DNA of 64,000 bases from Thermoanaerobacter sp049701115 (GCF_049701115.1 NZ_JBNATX010000003.1:1-64000), one strand, 5' to 3'. Counted from the stretch's first letter, positions 23,945-32,229 are shown. Numbers and translations are program-made. The notes: generated by a model not told the origin, from the sequence alone.

Positions 23945-25477
23945 TTATTTGCCCAATTGGACATCTCCTCCAAAAACTCCAATAACTCTATCTCCCTTGT
24001 AGACAGGAATTGCTATTGTTACACAAATTTCATTTGTCGCTAGAGAAATATAAGGCTCTGTTACTGTTACTTCCCCCTCAATAGCTCTCTGAAACCATGT
24101 CCTGTGATACACATTAGATATGTCTACTTCAACGGAAATAGCCTTTATATCTCCATTTTCCATTATCGAGAAAGCTAATTCGAAATTAGGATATTTCTGC
24201 ACCACATCCATGATTATATCCTTTGCTTTATATCCAAAAAGCTCTTCCCCTTTTTCTTTTGCTATGTTTTGGAGTATTTTCTTAGCTTCTTCTATTTTTC
24301 TCTTTTGATCTACTGTAAGTTTTACTGTCTGAGAAAATTTCTTTACCAAATTTTGAAGCTTCTCAGCAAAATTATTCAATCGTCTCATCATCTCTTTTAA
24401 TTCTTCCATTGAAGATACCTGCTCCTCTGTTGAAGCTAGTGTCTCCTCAGTATTAGCCGCAGTCTCTTGAGTAACTGCTGCAATTTTGTGATTTAAATCT
24501 GCAATTTCTTTTATCTTCTCATATTGAGAATTGATAAGACTATCTACAAAGGAAATAGCTTCTGCTACATTCTCACTTGAATCCACAACACTTTTTAATT
24601 TTTCTTTTACTTGACTTGCATATGAGAGATTTTCCAGCACCCCCTTGACTTCTTCTTCGAGCTTTGTTGAAACTTCTTTTATTTTATCTTGAATGCTTTT
24701 TGTGAGAAGAACTATTTCTCCAGCTGCAGAAGCCGACTGTTCTGCAAGTTTTCTTACTTCTTCTGCTACAACTGCAAAGCCCTTTCCATGTTCACCTGCT
24801 CTTGCCGCTTCAATAGCTGCATTAAGAGCCAACAAATTTGTCTGGTCAGCAATCTTATTTACCATACCTATTATATCTGTTATTTTATTAGCTCTTTCTC
24901 TTAATTCTGTTACTTCTTCTATAAGTTTTTTGTTTTTGCTAGCACTTTTCTCCATCCTACTTATAAGTTCCAGCATAATCTCTTCATTTACTTTAATTTC
25001 TTTCTCCATGTCGATAGCCAAACCTTTTGTCTCTTCAAATTTGTTTTTAACCCTCTCATTTAATTCAAAAGTTTCGCTGGCATTTTTAGCTGTTCTCTGA
25101 GCTGCTACTGCCTGTTCCTCGGCTCCTTTCGCAATCTCTTCTAAAGCAGTTGAAATTTCTTTTGCTGCGGTGGTAACGTTATCAACTGCAACCATTAACT
25201 TTTTAGAGCTTACCACTGTCTGTTCCGCGGTCTGCTGGGACTCCATAATAAGCATTTTAAAATTTTCCAGAAAGCCATTAAGGCTCTGGGCCAGCTCTCT
25301 TAATTCTTTAACGCCTTTTATCTCAATCTTTTGCGATAAATCCCCTTTTGCAATCAAATTTATTGTTTCTCGCATTTTTATTAGTGCCAAAGCTATGTTT
25401 CTCTTTGATATCCATAAATATACGAAAAATACAATTAAGATTACTGCAATTCCTATTTCATAATAAAAAATACGCAT
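23945..25477 (-). CDS. Methyl-accepting chemotaxis protein with C-terminal Cache-like domain
   Basis: A chemoreceptor with unusual architecture. One transmembrane helix (about 4-22) is followed by a HAMP-like stretch, then the cytoplasmic signalling hairpin with the conserved tip EVRKLAEQSASAAGEI and NLLALNAAIEAARAGEHGKGFAVVAEEV. The last 115 residues resemble a Cache/PDC sensor fold (YHRTWFQRAIEGEVTVTEPYIS...AIPVYKGDRVIGVFGGD). There is no extracellular domain, so the sensor must lie inside the cell. The ATG at 25475-25477 has an AGGAGGAGGA site. No chemotaxis genes adjoin it. Confidence 0.93.
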   Translation of the reverse strand: MRIFYYEIGIAVILIVFFVYLWISKRNIALALIKMRETINLIAKGDLSQKIEIKGVKELRELAQSLNGFLENFKMLIMESQQTAEQTVVSSKKLMVAVDNVTTAAKEISTALEEIAKGAEEQAVAAQRTAKNASETFELNERVKNKFEETKGLAIDMEKEIKVNEEIMLELISRMEKSASKNKKLIEEVTELRERANKITDIIGMVNKIADQTNLLALNAAIEAARAGEHGKGFAVVAEEVRKLAEQSASAAGEIVLLTKSIQDKIKEVSTKLEEEVKGVLENLSYASQVKEKLKSVVDSSENVAEAISFVDSLINSQYEKIKEIADLNHKIAAVTQETAANTEETLASTEEQVSSMEELKEMMRRLNNFAEKLQNLVKKFSQTVKLTVDQKRKIEEAKKILQNIAKEKGEELFGYKAKDIIMDVVQKYPNFELAFSIMENGDIKAISVEVDISNVYHRTWFQRAIEGEVTVTEPYISLATNEICVTIAIPVYKGDRVIGVFGGDVQLGK

Positions 25478-25637
25478 AATAGTCCTCCTCCTCATTTAGT
25501 GTCTATTAAAAAAATCGGCATTTAGCCAAAAATATTAAAGCATTTATTTTTTATTTTTATACAATTCCTTGATTCACTTCTGTTTTTTTATATAAATGAA
25601 AAAGGTATATGTTTCTCAGACTGTTAACAAAATGAAT

Positions 25638-25666
25638 AAGTAGCATTTTGTGTGTAAATGCGACTT
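25638..25666. repeat. Dispersed repeat, single-arm copy C
   Basis: AAGTAGCATTTTGTGTGTAA and the bases after it match one arm of copy B (reverse complement of its right arm) over about 29 bases with two mismatches. The copy can fold into a short hairpin, GCATTT/AAATGC. The second arm is absent. Confidence 0.75.
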
Positions 25667-25673
25667 GTTGTAA

Positions 25674-25777
25674 AAGCGGTAACTAAACTTGGCGAACTTG
25701 CGGAGCGAAGGCGGGGCGAGCAAAGCGAGCGGATTCCTAGCCCGAAGGGCGAATTGGCCGGTACCCCACCTAAGCCC
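25674..25777. other. GC-rich island of foreign composition
   Basis: About 100 bases are roughly 60% G+C by my count, against clearly AT-rich surroundings. The block is rich in GCGAGC/GAGCG-type units and includes the small hairpin GCCC-GAA-GGGC. It directly follows repeat copy C. It encodes nothing I recognise. Confidence 0.6.
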
Positions 25778-25782
25778 TTTCT

Positions 25783-27426
25783 TCACACATCCAGACAGCT
25801 TCCACCTATAAATTCCCTTATGATTGAATTAGGAGGAATAGCAAGTTCATCTTCTATTGGATAAAAATAACTTAAAAATTCCAGCATCTCTTTTGCAATA
25901 GAATAAGCAGGCTCATCTTTGGGAACCTTCTTTAAAAGGGGTTCAGCATACTTTTTTAATACGGGAAGTTCATAAGGCAAGAAGGAGTTGAACATGACAT
26001 CTGCTTGCTCCTGATATGGGAAAATCCAGCGTTCTTCTCCTTTTCGCACCCGAGGCCACATATTTATAGTCTCAGCGGCATCAGAAGACCTAAACTGGCT
26101 ATCTCTAACTATTCGCCTTATAAGTCTTGTTTGAGAAGTTGGGATCCTGTTATGTTCATCTAAATTTAGCTGAGTTATTGCACTCACGTATATTTTATAC
26201 TTATTGTCCTTAGGAATCTGAGCAGTTAGTTTCTCATTAAGCCCGTGAATTCCTTCCATCAATATTATCTGGTCTTTCTCAAGTTGAACCTTTCTACCAA
26301 CAGGTTCTCTCTCGCCTGTCTTAAAATTAAAAATAGGTATTTCCACTTCTTCTCCCTGTATTAGTTTTATCAAATGCTCATTAAATAGCGGTAAATCTAA
26401 AGCATCAATAGATTCAAAATCATAATTGCCGAACTCATCTTTAGGTGTAAGTTCTCTGGGCACAAAGTAATTATCAAGAGAAATAGCGAAAGGTTTTAGA
26501 CCGTTTACTTTAAGCTGTACACTTAGCCGGTGGATAAAAGACGTCTTTCCCGAAGAAGAAGGACCTGCAATGAGAACTACTTTTATCATCCTGTTTGAAG
26601 CGATGTAATCTGCTATTTTTGAAATTTTTTTCTCATGAAAAGCCTCGGAAACCAAGACCAGATCTCTTGCTCCCCCTTTTTTTATAACCTCATTTAAAGA
26701 AGCCACATAGTTTATTCCAAGAATATGAACCCATTCCTCTGCCTCTTTAAAAATAGAAGCAAGCTTTGGAACATCTGTAAATATAGGTAAAGATCTGGGA
26801 TTGTAGATATCTGGTGCAATTAAAATTACTCCTGGAAAGTAAAACCTTATGTCAAATACTTTTAAATAACCTGTGGAGGGAACGCAAGGGCTATAGAAAA
26901 AATCAACCGTTCCATCACAGTAATACACAGGCACTTCTTCCTTGTCAACACCTTCAAAAAGTCTAACTTTTTCCACTAATCCCTCTTTTTCAAAAAGTTT
27001 TATGGCTTCTTGCCTTGGAAGCATTTTTCTTTCTATTTTTAAGTCTTTATCTATAATTTCCTTCATTTTTTCTCTTATCGAAGCCACTATTCGGTTATTT
27101 ATAGAGTAACCATGAATTTCACAATATAATCCTTTCCCGAGAGAATGCTCTATTGTAACAGTGGCACCCGGGAGAAGTTCTTTTACAGCCTTTATAAATA
27201 CAAAAGTAAGACTTCTTCTGTATATCCTCGTACCCTCTTCTAACGTAGTATCTACAAATTCTACAGAACTATCCTCAGAAACTCTGCAATTCAAATCCTT
27301 AAGCTCATTATTCACCTTTGCTGCAACTATTATCCCATTGTAAAAATGCTCAAAATCCTTAGCAATATCTTCAAGCCTTACATTTTCTGGATATTCATAT
27401 TCTTTCCCTTTTACTATTATCTTCAT
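25783..27426 (-). CDS. TGS-domain uridine kinase-like nucleoside kinase
   Basis: The protein fuses an N-terminal TGS domain and ThrRS-like second domain (about 1-200, resembling the editing half of threonyl-tRNA synthetase) to a C-terminal uridine kinase/phosphoribulokinase domain. The kinase P-loop is GPSSSGKTS (288-296), with DNYF and RLIRRIVRD motifs downstream. Such proteins are annotated as nucleoside kinases and are common in clostridia and Thermotogae. The ATG at 27424-27426 has GAGGTGAG at good spacing, giving 547 residues. It lies 37 bases after the terminator of the structured RNA on the same strand. Confidence 0.92.
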   Translation of the reverse strand: MKIIVKGKEYEYPENVRLEDIAKDFEHFYNGIIVAAKVNNELKDLNCRVSEDSSVEFVDTTLEEGTRIYRRSLTFVFIKAVKELLPGATVTIEHSLGKGLYCEIHGYSINNRIVASIREKMKEIIDKDLKIERKMLPRQEAIKLFEKEGLVEKVRLFEGVDKEEVPVYYCDGTVDFFYSPCVPSTGYLKVFDIRFYFPGVILIAPDIYNPRSLPIFTDVPKLASIFKEAEEWVHILGINYVASLNEVIKKGGARDLVLVSEAFHEKKISKIADYIASNRMIKVVLIAGPSSSGKTSFIHRLSVQLKVNGLKPFAISLDNYFVPRELTPKDEFGNYDFESIDALDLPLFNEHLIKLIQGEEVEIPIFNFKTGEREPVGRKVQLEKDQIILMEGIHGLNEKLTAQIPKDNKYKIYVSAITQLNLDEHNRIPTSQTRLIRRIVRDSQFRSSDAAETINMWPRVRKGEERWIFPYQEQADVMFNSFLPYELPVLKKYAEPLLKKVPKDEPAYSIAKEMLEFLSYFYPIEDELAIPPNSIIREFIGGSCLDV

Positions 27427-27462
27427 AGAAAATCTCACCTCGACACTATTATACTCCAATTT

Positions 27463-27493
27463 TATAAAAAATTAAAAGCCCCAAAAAGGGGCT
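27463..27493 (-). terminator. Terminator of the structured RNA
   Basis: AGCCCC/GGGGCT with a TTTTT loop (27477-27482 with 27488-27493) is followed by TTTTAATTTTTT on the minus strand. It closes the structured RNA just before the kinase gene. Confidence 0.85.
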
Positions 27494-27685
27494 CTAACCT
27501 TACCCATGGAGCCGTACGGCTATGTTTTCATCCCTGCTCTCGCAGGTGGGTACCCTGTCACCAGCTTCTGAAGTCCTGGCTTTAACAGGCATTTCATCCG
27601 CTGATGAACCCGAGTTCCCGTATGGGTTGCGTTGGGTGAAAACAAATTAGCCTGCTACAAACTCCCCAGGAACATTTGTTTTTCG
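27470..27685 (-). ncRNA. Independent structured RNA, candidate 6S RNA
   Basis: The 350-base gap 27427-27776 contains no gene but holds a highly structured minus-strand RNA of about 210 nt. TATAAT (27692-27697) lies just upstream and a strong terminator ends it. The ends pair in a long interrupted stem: CCTGGGGAG with CTCCATGGG, GGCTA with TAGCC, TGTTTTCA with TGAAAACA. Inside are hairpins TTCATC-AGCG-GATGAA, CCTGT...ACAGG and CCTGC-GAGA-GCAGG. Size, rod-like closing stem and separate transcription fit 6S RNA, the RNA that binds sigma-A polymerase. I found no SRP, RNase P, tmRNA, T-box or known riboswitch core. A leader riboswitch of the kinase gene is the main alternative. Confidence 0.55.
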
Positions 27686-27776
27686 TTTACAATTATAGTG
27701 TACACTAATTCTCATAAAAATGCAACAAAAATTTAAAAATAACAATGGTATAATAAACTTGAAAAGAGGTGGTTTT

Positions 27777-28610
27777 ATGAGGTGTAATCTGTGTCCCAGA
27801 AAGTGTAATGTAGATAGATCAATAGAAAGAGGCTTTTGCGATATGCCATGGCAAGCTAAAGTTTCGGATGCTTTTTTGCACTATGGGGAAGAACCTTTTA
27901 TAAGTGGGAATAAGGGCTCTGGTACGGTATTTTTTAGCGGCTGCAATTTAAAATGCGTATTTTGTCAAAATTACGAAATAAGTCAGTATAAGTTTGGCAC
28001 TTTTGTCACAGAGGAAGAGCTAGCAGAAATATTTTTAAAGCTTCAATTGAAAGGAGCACACAATATCAACCTCGTAACCCCTACAATTCACGCTTACTCA
28101 ATAAAAAAATCTCTTATTCTTGCAAAAGAAAAAGGACTTAGAATCCCTGTCCTTTACAATACTAATGCCTATGAAAATGTCGAAACCATAAAAATGTTTG
28201 AAGGGCTCGTTGATATATACCTGCCTGACCTCAAATATTATGACAACACGATAGCTTTCAAGTACTCAGATGCGCCTGATTATTTCAAATACGCTACCCA
28301 GGCAATATTAGAAATGGAAAGACAAGTAGGAATACCAGAATTCGATGAAAATGGTATTATAAAGAGAGGACTTGTGATAAGACATTTGGTAATGCCCGGA
28401 TATGTAGAGGACACTAAAAAAATCCTCCTCTGGATAAAAGAAAATCTGCCTCAGGGAGTATACGTAAGCCTTATGAGTCAGTATACCCCTTATTATAAGG
28501 CAAAAAATTACCCCGAAATAAATCGAAGACTTAATTCCAAAGAATATAAAGAAGCCGTCGAATTTTTCTTTAAAATTGGACTTAAAAATGGAATCTTTCA
28601 AAATTTATAA
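27777..28610 (+). CDS. Radical SAM activating-enzyme-like protein (PflA-related)
   Basis: A 277-residue radical SAM protein resembling pyruvate formate-lyase activating enzymes. An N-terminal cysteine cluster (C3, C6, C10, C21) precedes the radical SAM motif GCNLKCVFC (C56, C60, C63). Proteins of this kind with the extra N-terminal cysteines are widespread in anaerobes, and their targets are mostly unknown. The ATG at 27777 follows an AGAGGTGG site; the frame upstream is noncoding. TATAAT at 27749-27754 is a likely -10. No glycyl radical enzyme lies nearby. Its end overlaps the convergent pseudouridine synthase gene by six bases. Confidence 0.88.
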   Translation: MRCNLCPRKCNVDRSIERGFCDMPWQAKVSDAFLHYGEEPFISGNKGSGTVFFSGCNLKCVFCQNYEISQYKFGTFVTEEELAEIFLKLQLKGAHNINLVTPTIHAYSIKKSLILAKEKGLRIPVLYNTNAYENVETIKMFEGLVDIYLPDLKYYDNTIAFKYSDAPDYFKYATQAILEMERQVGIPEFDENGIIKRGLVIRHLVMPGYVEDTKKILLWIKENLPQGVYVSLMSQYTPYYKAKNYPEINRRLNSKEYKEAVEFFFKIGLKNGIFQNL

Positions 28611-29462
28611 AAACTCAAAAAGTCTTTTTATGTCGTCTGGAAGAGGAGCGTAAACCGAGATTACTTTCTCTTTTAAAGGATGAAAAAAAGTAACTCTATA
28701 GGCGTGAAGAGCAGGTCTATCAATATGAAAAGTAGGTTCCCCATATAAGTCGTCTCCCACGATGGGATGCCCTATATAGTTGAGATGTACTCTTATCTGA
28801 TGAGTTCTACCAGTAGCAATTTTGATTTTCAAAAGCGAAAATTCCTCTGTCGCCCTTAGCGATTTATAATAAGTAATAGCCCTATCCCCTTCTTCCGAAA
28901 CCTCCCTTTCAATTGTCATAAAGGACTTCCTTTTTATAGGCATATCAATAATTCCTTCTCCCTCCAGCCTGCCTTTCACTACAGCATAGTAAAATTTGTT
29001 CATAGGTTTTACAATTTGAAGATAATATTGCATAAAAGGTTCTTTTGCAAAAATGACAATACCGGATGTACCCTTGTCTAACCTGTTAACAGGCCTTATC
29101 AAAGTTTTTATACCGTTTTCCTTAAAATAATAGGCAATACCATTAGCCAGCGTTCCTTCTTTATACCTTCTTGTAGGATGTACTACCATGCCTGCAGGCT
29201 TATCCACGATTAAAATTTCATCATCCTCATAGCAAATTGAAAGCTCTATTTTCTGCGGCAGTATATCAGAAGAAGTATCAAAAAGAGAAAGTTCTATCAC
29301 ATCTCTCTCTCCCAAAATTTTCTTTACGTTTACTCTTTCGCCGTTTACGCGTATTTCTCCATGCCATTTATACATCTTAATCAATCTTGTTGAAAATCCC
29401 CTTTTTTTTAAAAAGCTCTCTAAAGTAAGCCCTTTTTCATTTTTCCCCACCACAAGTTTCAT
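28605..29462 (-). CDS. RluA-family pseudouridine synthase
   Basis: This enzyme isomerises uridine to pseudouridine in rRNA or tRNA. An S4-like RNA-binding segment occupies residues 10-70 (LESFLKKRGFSTRLIKMYKWHGEIRVNGE), and the catalytic aspartate is in PVNRLDKGTSGI. The family C-terminal TGRTHQIRVHLNYIGHPIVGD is intact. The start at 29460-29462 follows GGTGAGAAG and gives 285 residues. Which uridine is modified cannot be told. It is divergent from the Nudix gene. Confidence 0.94.
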   Translation of the reverse strand: MKLVVGKNEKGLTLESFLKKRGFSTRLIKMYKWHGEIRVNGERVNVKKILGERDVIELSLFDTSSDILPQKIELSICYEDDEILIVDKPAGMVVHPTRRYKEGTLANGIAYYFKENGIKTLIRPVNRLDKGTSGIVIFAKEPFMQYYLQIVKPMNKFYYAVVKGRLEGEGIIDMPIKRKSFMTIEREVSEEGDRAITYYKSLRATEEFSLLKIKIATGRTHQIRVHLNYIGHPIVGDDLYGEPTFHIDRPALHAYRVTFFHPLKEKVISVYAPLPDDIKRLFEFL

Positions 29463-29525
29463 CTTCTCACCATTTTCTTTAAAATTTATGCTATAATCTA
29501 AGTAAAACAACTAGTTGGTGATGTT

Positions 29526-29990
29526 ATGAAAAAAGTAATAGTCGGCGTTGGTGGAATAGTAATAAAAGAAAATAAAGTGCTTCTCGTACGCCATACTTAT
29601 GGCAGTTTCAAAGGAAAATGGATAATACCCGGCGGACACGTGGAGGCCGGAGAAAATATAGATGACGCCATTTTAAGAGAAATAAAGGAAGAAACTTCTA
29701 TTGATGCAAAAGTAAAAAATATAATCTCTGTAAGAAGCATAATTCTGCCAGATGGCAGTTCGGAAATATACATAGTGTTCCTTTTGGACTATATTTCTGG
29801 AACACCCACACCTGACAATGTAGAAAATGACGGTGCGGAATTTTTTGACATAGAAAAAGCCATAAGGGATGAAAAGGTAGTTTATCTTTCGAGATATCTT
29901 ATTGAAAAAGTGTGGAGTAAAAGTTACAATTCTCTCACATTAGACCCTATTTACCCTTTTAATAATTCGAAATTCAAACTTTTTTCCTGA
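29526..29990 (+). CDS. Nudix hydrolase
   Basis: A 154-residue Nudix-fold pyrophosphohydrolase. The Nudix box is GGHVEAGENIDDAILREIKEETSID at about residues 38-62, with all conserved glutamates. It probably acts on a nucleoside diphosphate derivative or damaged nucleotide; the substrate is not determined. It starts 63 bases from the divergent RluA gene. Its last 40 bases overlap the end of the convergent zinc-finger gene. Confidence 0.93.
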   Translation: MKKVIVGVGGIVIKENKVLLVRHTYGSFKGKWIIPGGHVEAGENIDDAILREIKEETSIDAKVKNIISVRSIILPDGSSEIYIVFLLDYISGTPTPDNVENDGAEFFDIEKAIRDEKVVYLSRYLIEKVWSKSYNSLTLDPIYPFNNSKFKLFS

Positions 29991-30169
29991 AACTCCCCTT
30001 TAAAAACCGCATCCAATATATCCGTATCGTAATATATAGCTCCGCACTTTTGGCACACATAAGCTGGGACATCTTTAAATACTTTTTCTTTTCCGTTTTT
30101 CACTATCTTATATTCTACTTTCTTTATTTCTATATTTCCACCACAAAAACATTTCTTCACATAGGTCAC
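29951..30169 (-). CDS. YgiT-type zinc-finger protein
   Basis: A 72-residue protein with two CxxC pairs (CFCGG and CQKCGAIYY), the pattern of the YgiT/MqsA N-terminal zinc finger found in type II antitoxins. No toxin gene is adjacent, so it is either an orphan or a solitary regulator. The motif VPAYVCQKCGAIYYDTDILD is typical. A TATAAT -10 (minus strand, 30201-30206) precedes it. The 3' ends of this gene and the Nudix gene overlap, which is tight for two convergent genes. Confidence 0.85.
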   Translation of the reverse strand: MTYVKKCFCGGNIEIKKVEYKIVKNGKEKVFKDVPAYVCQKCGAIYYDTDILDAVFKGEFQEKSLNFELLKG

Positions 30170-30268
30170 TCCTTGATTCTTCTTTCGCTTATGCTTTTTT
30201 ATTATAACACATTTTCGACATTTTTGCTTAAAAATTTACCCTTTTCATCTTCGGAAAACTTTAATCTC

Positions 30269-30297
30269 TTGAAAAATTATTTGAAAAGTGTTAGAAT
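30269..30297 (+). promoter_or_regulatory. Promoter of pckA
   Basis: TTGAAA (30269-30274) and TAGAAT (30292-30297) are separated by 17 bases, about 100 bases before the pckA start codon. The leader after it shows no clear riboswitch. Confidence 0.65.
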
Positions 30298-30400
30298 GTT
30301 ATTGGAAATTACAATTTTATACTCTATAAGATATTTTTTGCAATTACTGAATCGAAAAATTGCAAAAATATATTTCAAATACCAAAAGGAGGCCTTATAA

Positions 30401-31966
30401 ATGCTTCAACTTGAAAAATTGGGTTTAATCAATTTTAAAAACGTTTACCGAAATTTGTCTGTTGCAAAACTGATAGAAGAAGCCGTAAAAAGAGAAGAGG
30501 GTGTTCTCATAAACAATGGAGCTTTTGATGTCTATACAGGAAAGTATACTGGTCGATCTCCAAACGATAAATTCATAGTAGATGACCTGGAAATACATGA
30601 TGAGATCTGGTGGGAGAACAATAAACCTATTTCTCCAGAAAAATTTGAAAAGCTCCTTAACAGATTGACTGCCTATCTACAGGAGCGAGACATCTTTATT
30701 TTTGATGGATTTGTAGGTGCAGACCCTGCGTACAGAATCCCCATAAGGGTAATAACAGAATACGCATATCAAAGCCTCATGGCAAGGCAACTTTTCATAA
30801 GACCTTCAAAAAAAGAATTAGAAAATTTTATACCTGAATACACTTTGATAGCTGCTCCCCGTTTTAAAGCAATTCCCGAAATTGACGGTACAAATTCAGA
30901 AGCTTTCATCATATTGAATTTTACTAAAAAGTTAATAATAATAGGCGGCAGCCAATACGGGGGAGAAATTAAAAAGGCTATTTTTACACTTATGAACTAC
31001 CTAATGCCAAAAAGAGGCGTGCTTTCTATGCACTGTTCTGCCAATATGGGAAAAGATGGCGATACTGCTCTGTTTTTCGGCCTTTCTGGTACTGGAAAAA
31101 CTACTTTATCTGCTGATCCCGAAAGATTTCTAATCGGAGACGACGAACACGGATGGTCTGAAAAAGGAATTTTTAACTTTGAAGGCGGATGTTACGCTAA
31201 ATGCATAAACTTGTCAAGAGAAAAAGAGCCTCAAATATGGGATGCCATAAGATTCGGCGCAATTCTTGAAAACGTTATATATGATGAAGCTACAAGGGAA
31301 CCTGATTACACAAGTGATAAAATTACTGAGAATACGAGAGCAGCATATCCAATTGACTTTATACCTGGCGCAATTCAAAGTGGGGTAGGAGGACATCCCA
31401 AAACTATAATCTTCCTCACTGCAGATGCCTTTGGAGTTCTCCCTCCTATAGCTAAACTCACAAAAGAGCAAGCAATGTACTATTTTCTATCTGGGTACAC
31501 CAGCAAGCTTGCTGGAACAGAAAGAGGAATAACAGAGCCACAGGCCACTTTTTCCACATGCTTTGGGGCTCCTTTCTTACCTCTGCCCCCAATGGTATAT
31601 GCTAAAATGCTAGGAGAAAAAATTGAAAAATACGATACAAAAGTTTTTTTAGTAAATACTGGATGGTCAGGAGGGCCTTATGGAGTTGGAACACGAATAA
31701 AATTAGAATACACCAGAAGGATGGTATCAGCTGCTTTAAAAGGTGAATTAGATAAAGTAGAATTTACCAAAGACCCTATATTTAATCTTAACATCCCCGT
31801 TTCTTGCCCCGGAGTACCTCCTGAAATCTTAAACCCCAGAAATACATGGAAAGATAAAGAAGAGTATGATAAAACGGCGAAAAGACTAGCCCAGAGATTT
31901 ATAGAAAATTTTCAAAAATATAAAGACGTAAGTGAAGAAATAAAAAATGCTGGTCCTAGAATATAA
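30401..31966 (+). CDS. pckA: Phosphoenolpyruvate carboxykinase (ATP)
   Basis: PckA interconverts oxaloacetate and phosphoenolpyruvate with ATP/ADP. The substrate-binding YTGRSPNDKF, the metal-binding region around HCSANMG, the kinase P-loop GLSGTGKTTLSAD and the GDDEHGW segment are all present in 521 residues. An AGGAGG site precedes the ATG. In a fermenting anaerobe it may run either in gluconeogenesis or as a carboxylating step. A perfect terminator follows at once, so it is a single-gene unit. Confidence 0.98.
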   Translation: MLQLEKLGLINFKNVYRNLSVAKLIEEAVKREEGVLINNGAFDVYTGKYTGRSPNDKFIVDDLEIHDEIWWENNKPISPEKFEKLLNRLTAYLQERDIFIFDGFVGADPAYRIPIRVITEYAYQSLMARQLFIRPSKKELENFIPEYTLIAAPRFKAIPEIDGTNSEAFIILNFTKKLIIIGGSQYGGEIKKAIFTLMNYLMPKRGVLSMHCSANMGKDGDTALFFGLSGTGKTTLSADPERFLIGDDEHGWSEKGIFNFEGGCYAKCINLSREKEPQIWDAIRFGAILENVIYDEATREPDYTSDKITENTRAAYPIDFIPGAIQSGVGGHPKTIIFLTADAFGVLPPIAKLTKEQAMYYFLSGYTSKLAGTERGITEPQATFSTCFGAPFLPLPPMVYAKMLGEKIEKYDTKVFLVNTGWSGGPYGVGTRIKLEYTRRMVSAALKGELDKVEFTKDPIFNLNIPVSCPGVPPEILNPRNTWKDKEEYDKTAKRLAQRFIENFQKYKDVSEEIKNAGPRI

Positions 31967-31968
31967 AG

Positions 31969-32003
31969 AGTTCTCTCTGCGATGTGCAGAGAGAACTTTT
32001 TAT
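31969..32003 (+). terminator. Terminator of pckA
   Basis: AGTTCTCTCTGC pairs perfectly with GCAGAGAGAACT across a five-base loop and is followed by TTTTTATTT, three bases after the pckA stop codon. Confidence 0.92.
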
Positions 32004-32057
32004 TTGCCTTTTACATATTATAAAATTGACTCTTCTAAAAAGGAGGTCTTGTAAAAT

Positions 32058-32189
32058 ATGCCTGGCAAACCTGGTAAACAAAAAAATTCTGAAAGCCAGT
32101 GGATATGGATCATAATAATAATATTGATAATTTTACTTTTCGTACCTGGTATAATAATATTTGAAGATCCAAAAGATGAAAAAGTATAG
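32058..32189 (+). CDS. Small single-span membrane protein, 43 residues
   Basis: A short reading frame starts at ATG 32058 and ends at TAG 32189. The product has a polar Lys/Gln/Ser-rich N-terminus, one strongly hydrophobic helix (about residues 15-34, beginning WIWIIIII) and an acidic tail (FEDPKDEKV). AAAAAGGAGG lies about 11 bases upstream, a strong though slightly distant ribosome site. I do not recognise the family. It is flanked by the pckA terminator and a terminator-like inverted repeat, so it is probably an independent gene. Confidence 0.6.
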   Translation: MPGKPGKQKNSESQWIWIIIIILIILLFVPGIIIFEDPKDEKV

Positions 32190-32198
32190 AAAAATAAG

Positions 32199-32227
32199 GC
32201 GGCATTTTGCATAGTGCAAAATGCCGC
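32199..32227. repeat. Terminator-like inverted repeat, copy D
   Basis: GCGGCATTTTGCA and TGCAAAATGCCGC form a perfect 13-bp stem with a three-base loop followed by TTTTATTT. It shares the GGCATTTTG core with copies A and B but has shorter arms. It separates the small gene from the convergent rarA and can terminate both. Confidence 0.8.
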
Positions 32228-32229
32228 TT

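Larger units (their letters stand above)
25478..25782. other. Intergenic stretch with repeat arm and GC-rich island
   Basis: These 305 bases contain AT-rich DNA upstream of the chemoreceptor (25478-25637), the single-arm repeat copy C (25638-25666), and a GC-rich block next to the uridine-kinase-like stop codon. I see no convincing gene in any frame; a short frame starting at 25658 crosses the GC-rich block but has no ribosome site. Confidence 0.7.

Noticed and set aside
25735..25765. Resemblance of AGGGCGAATTGG to cloning-vector polylinker sequence
   Set aside because: Only about 12 bases match and the flanks differ, so chance is likelier than contamination.
27470..27685. T-box leader for the downstream kinase gene
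   Set aside because: The conserved T-box sequence is absent, and a terminator and a separate promoter define an independent RNA.
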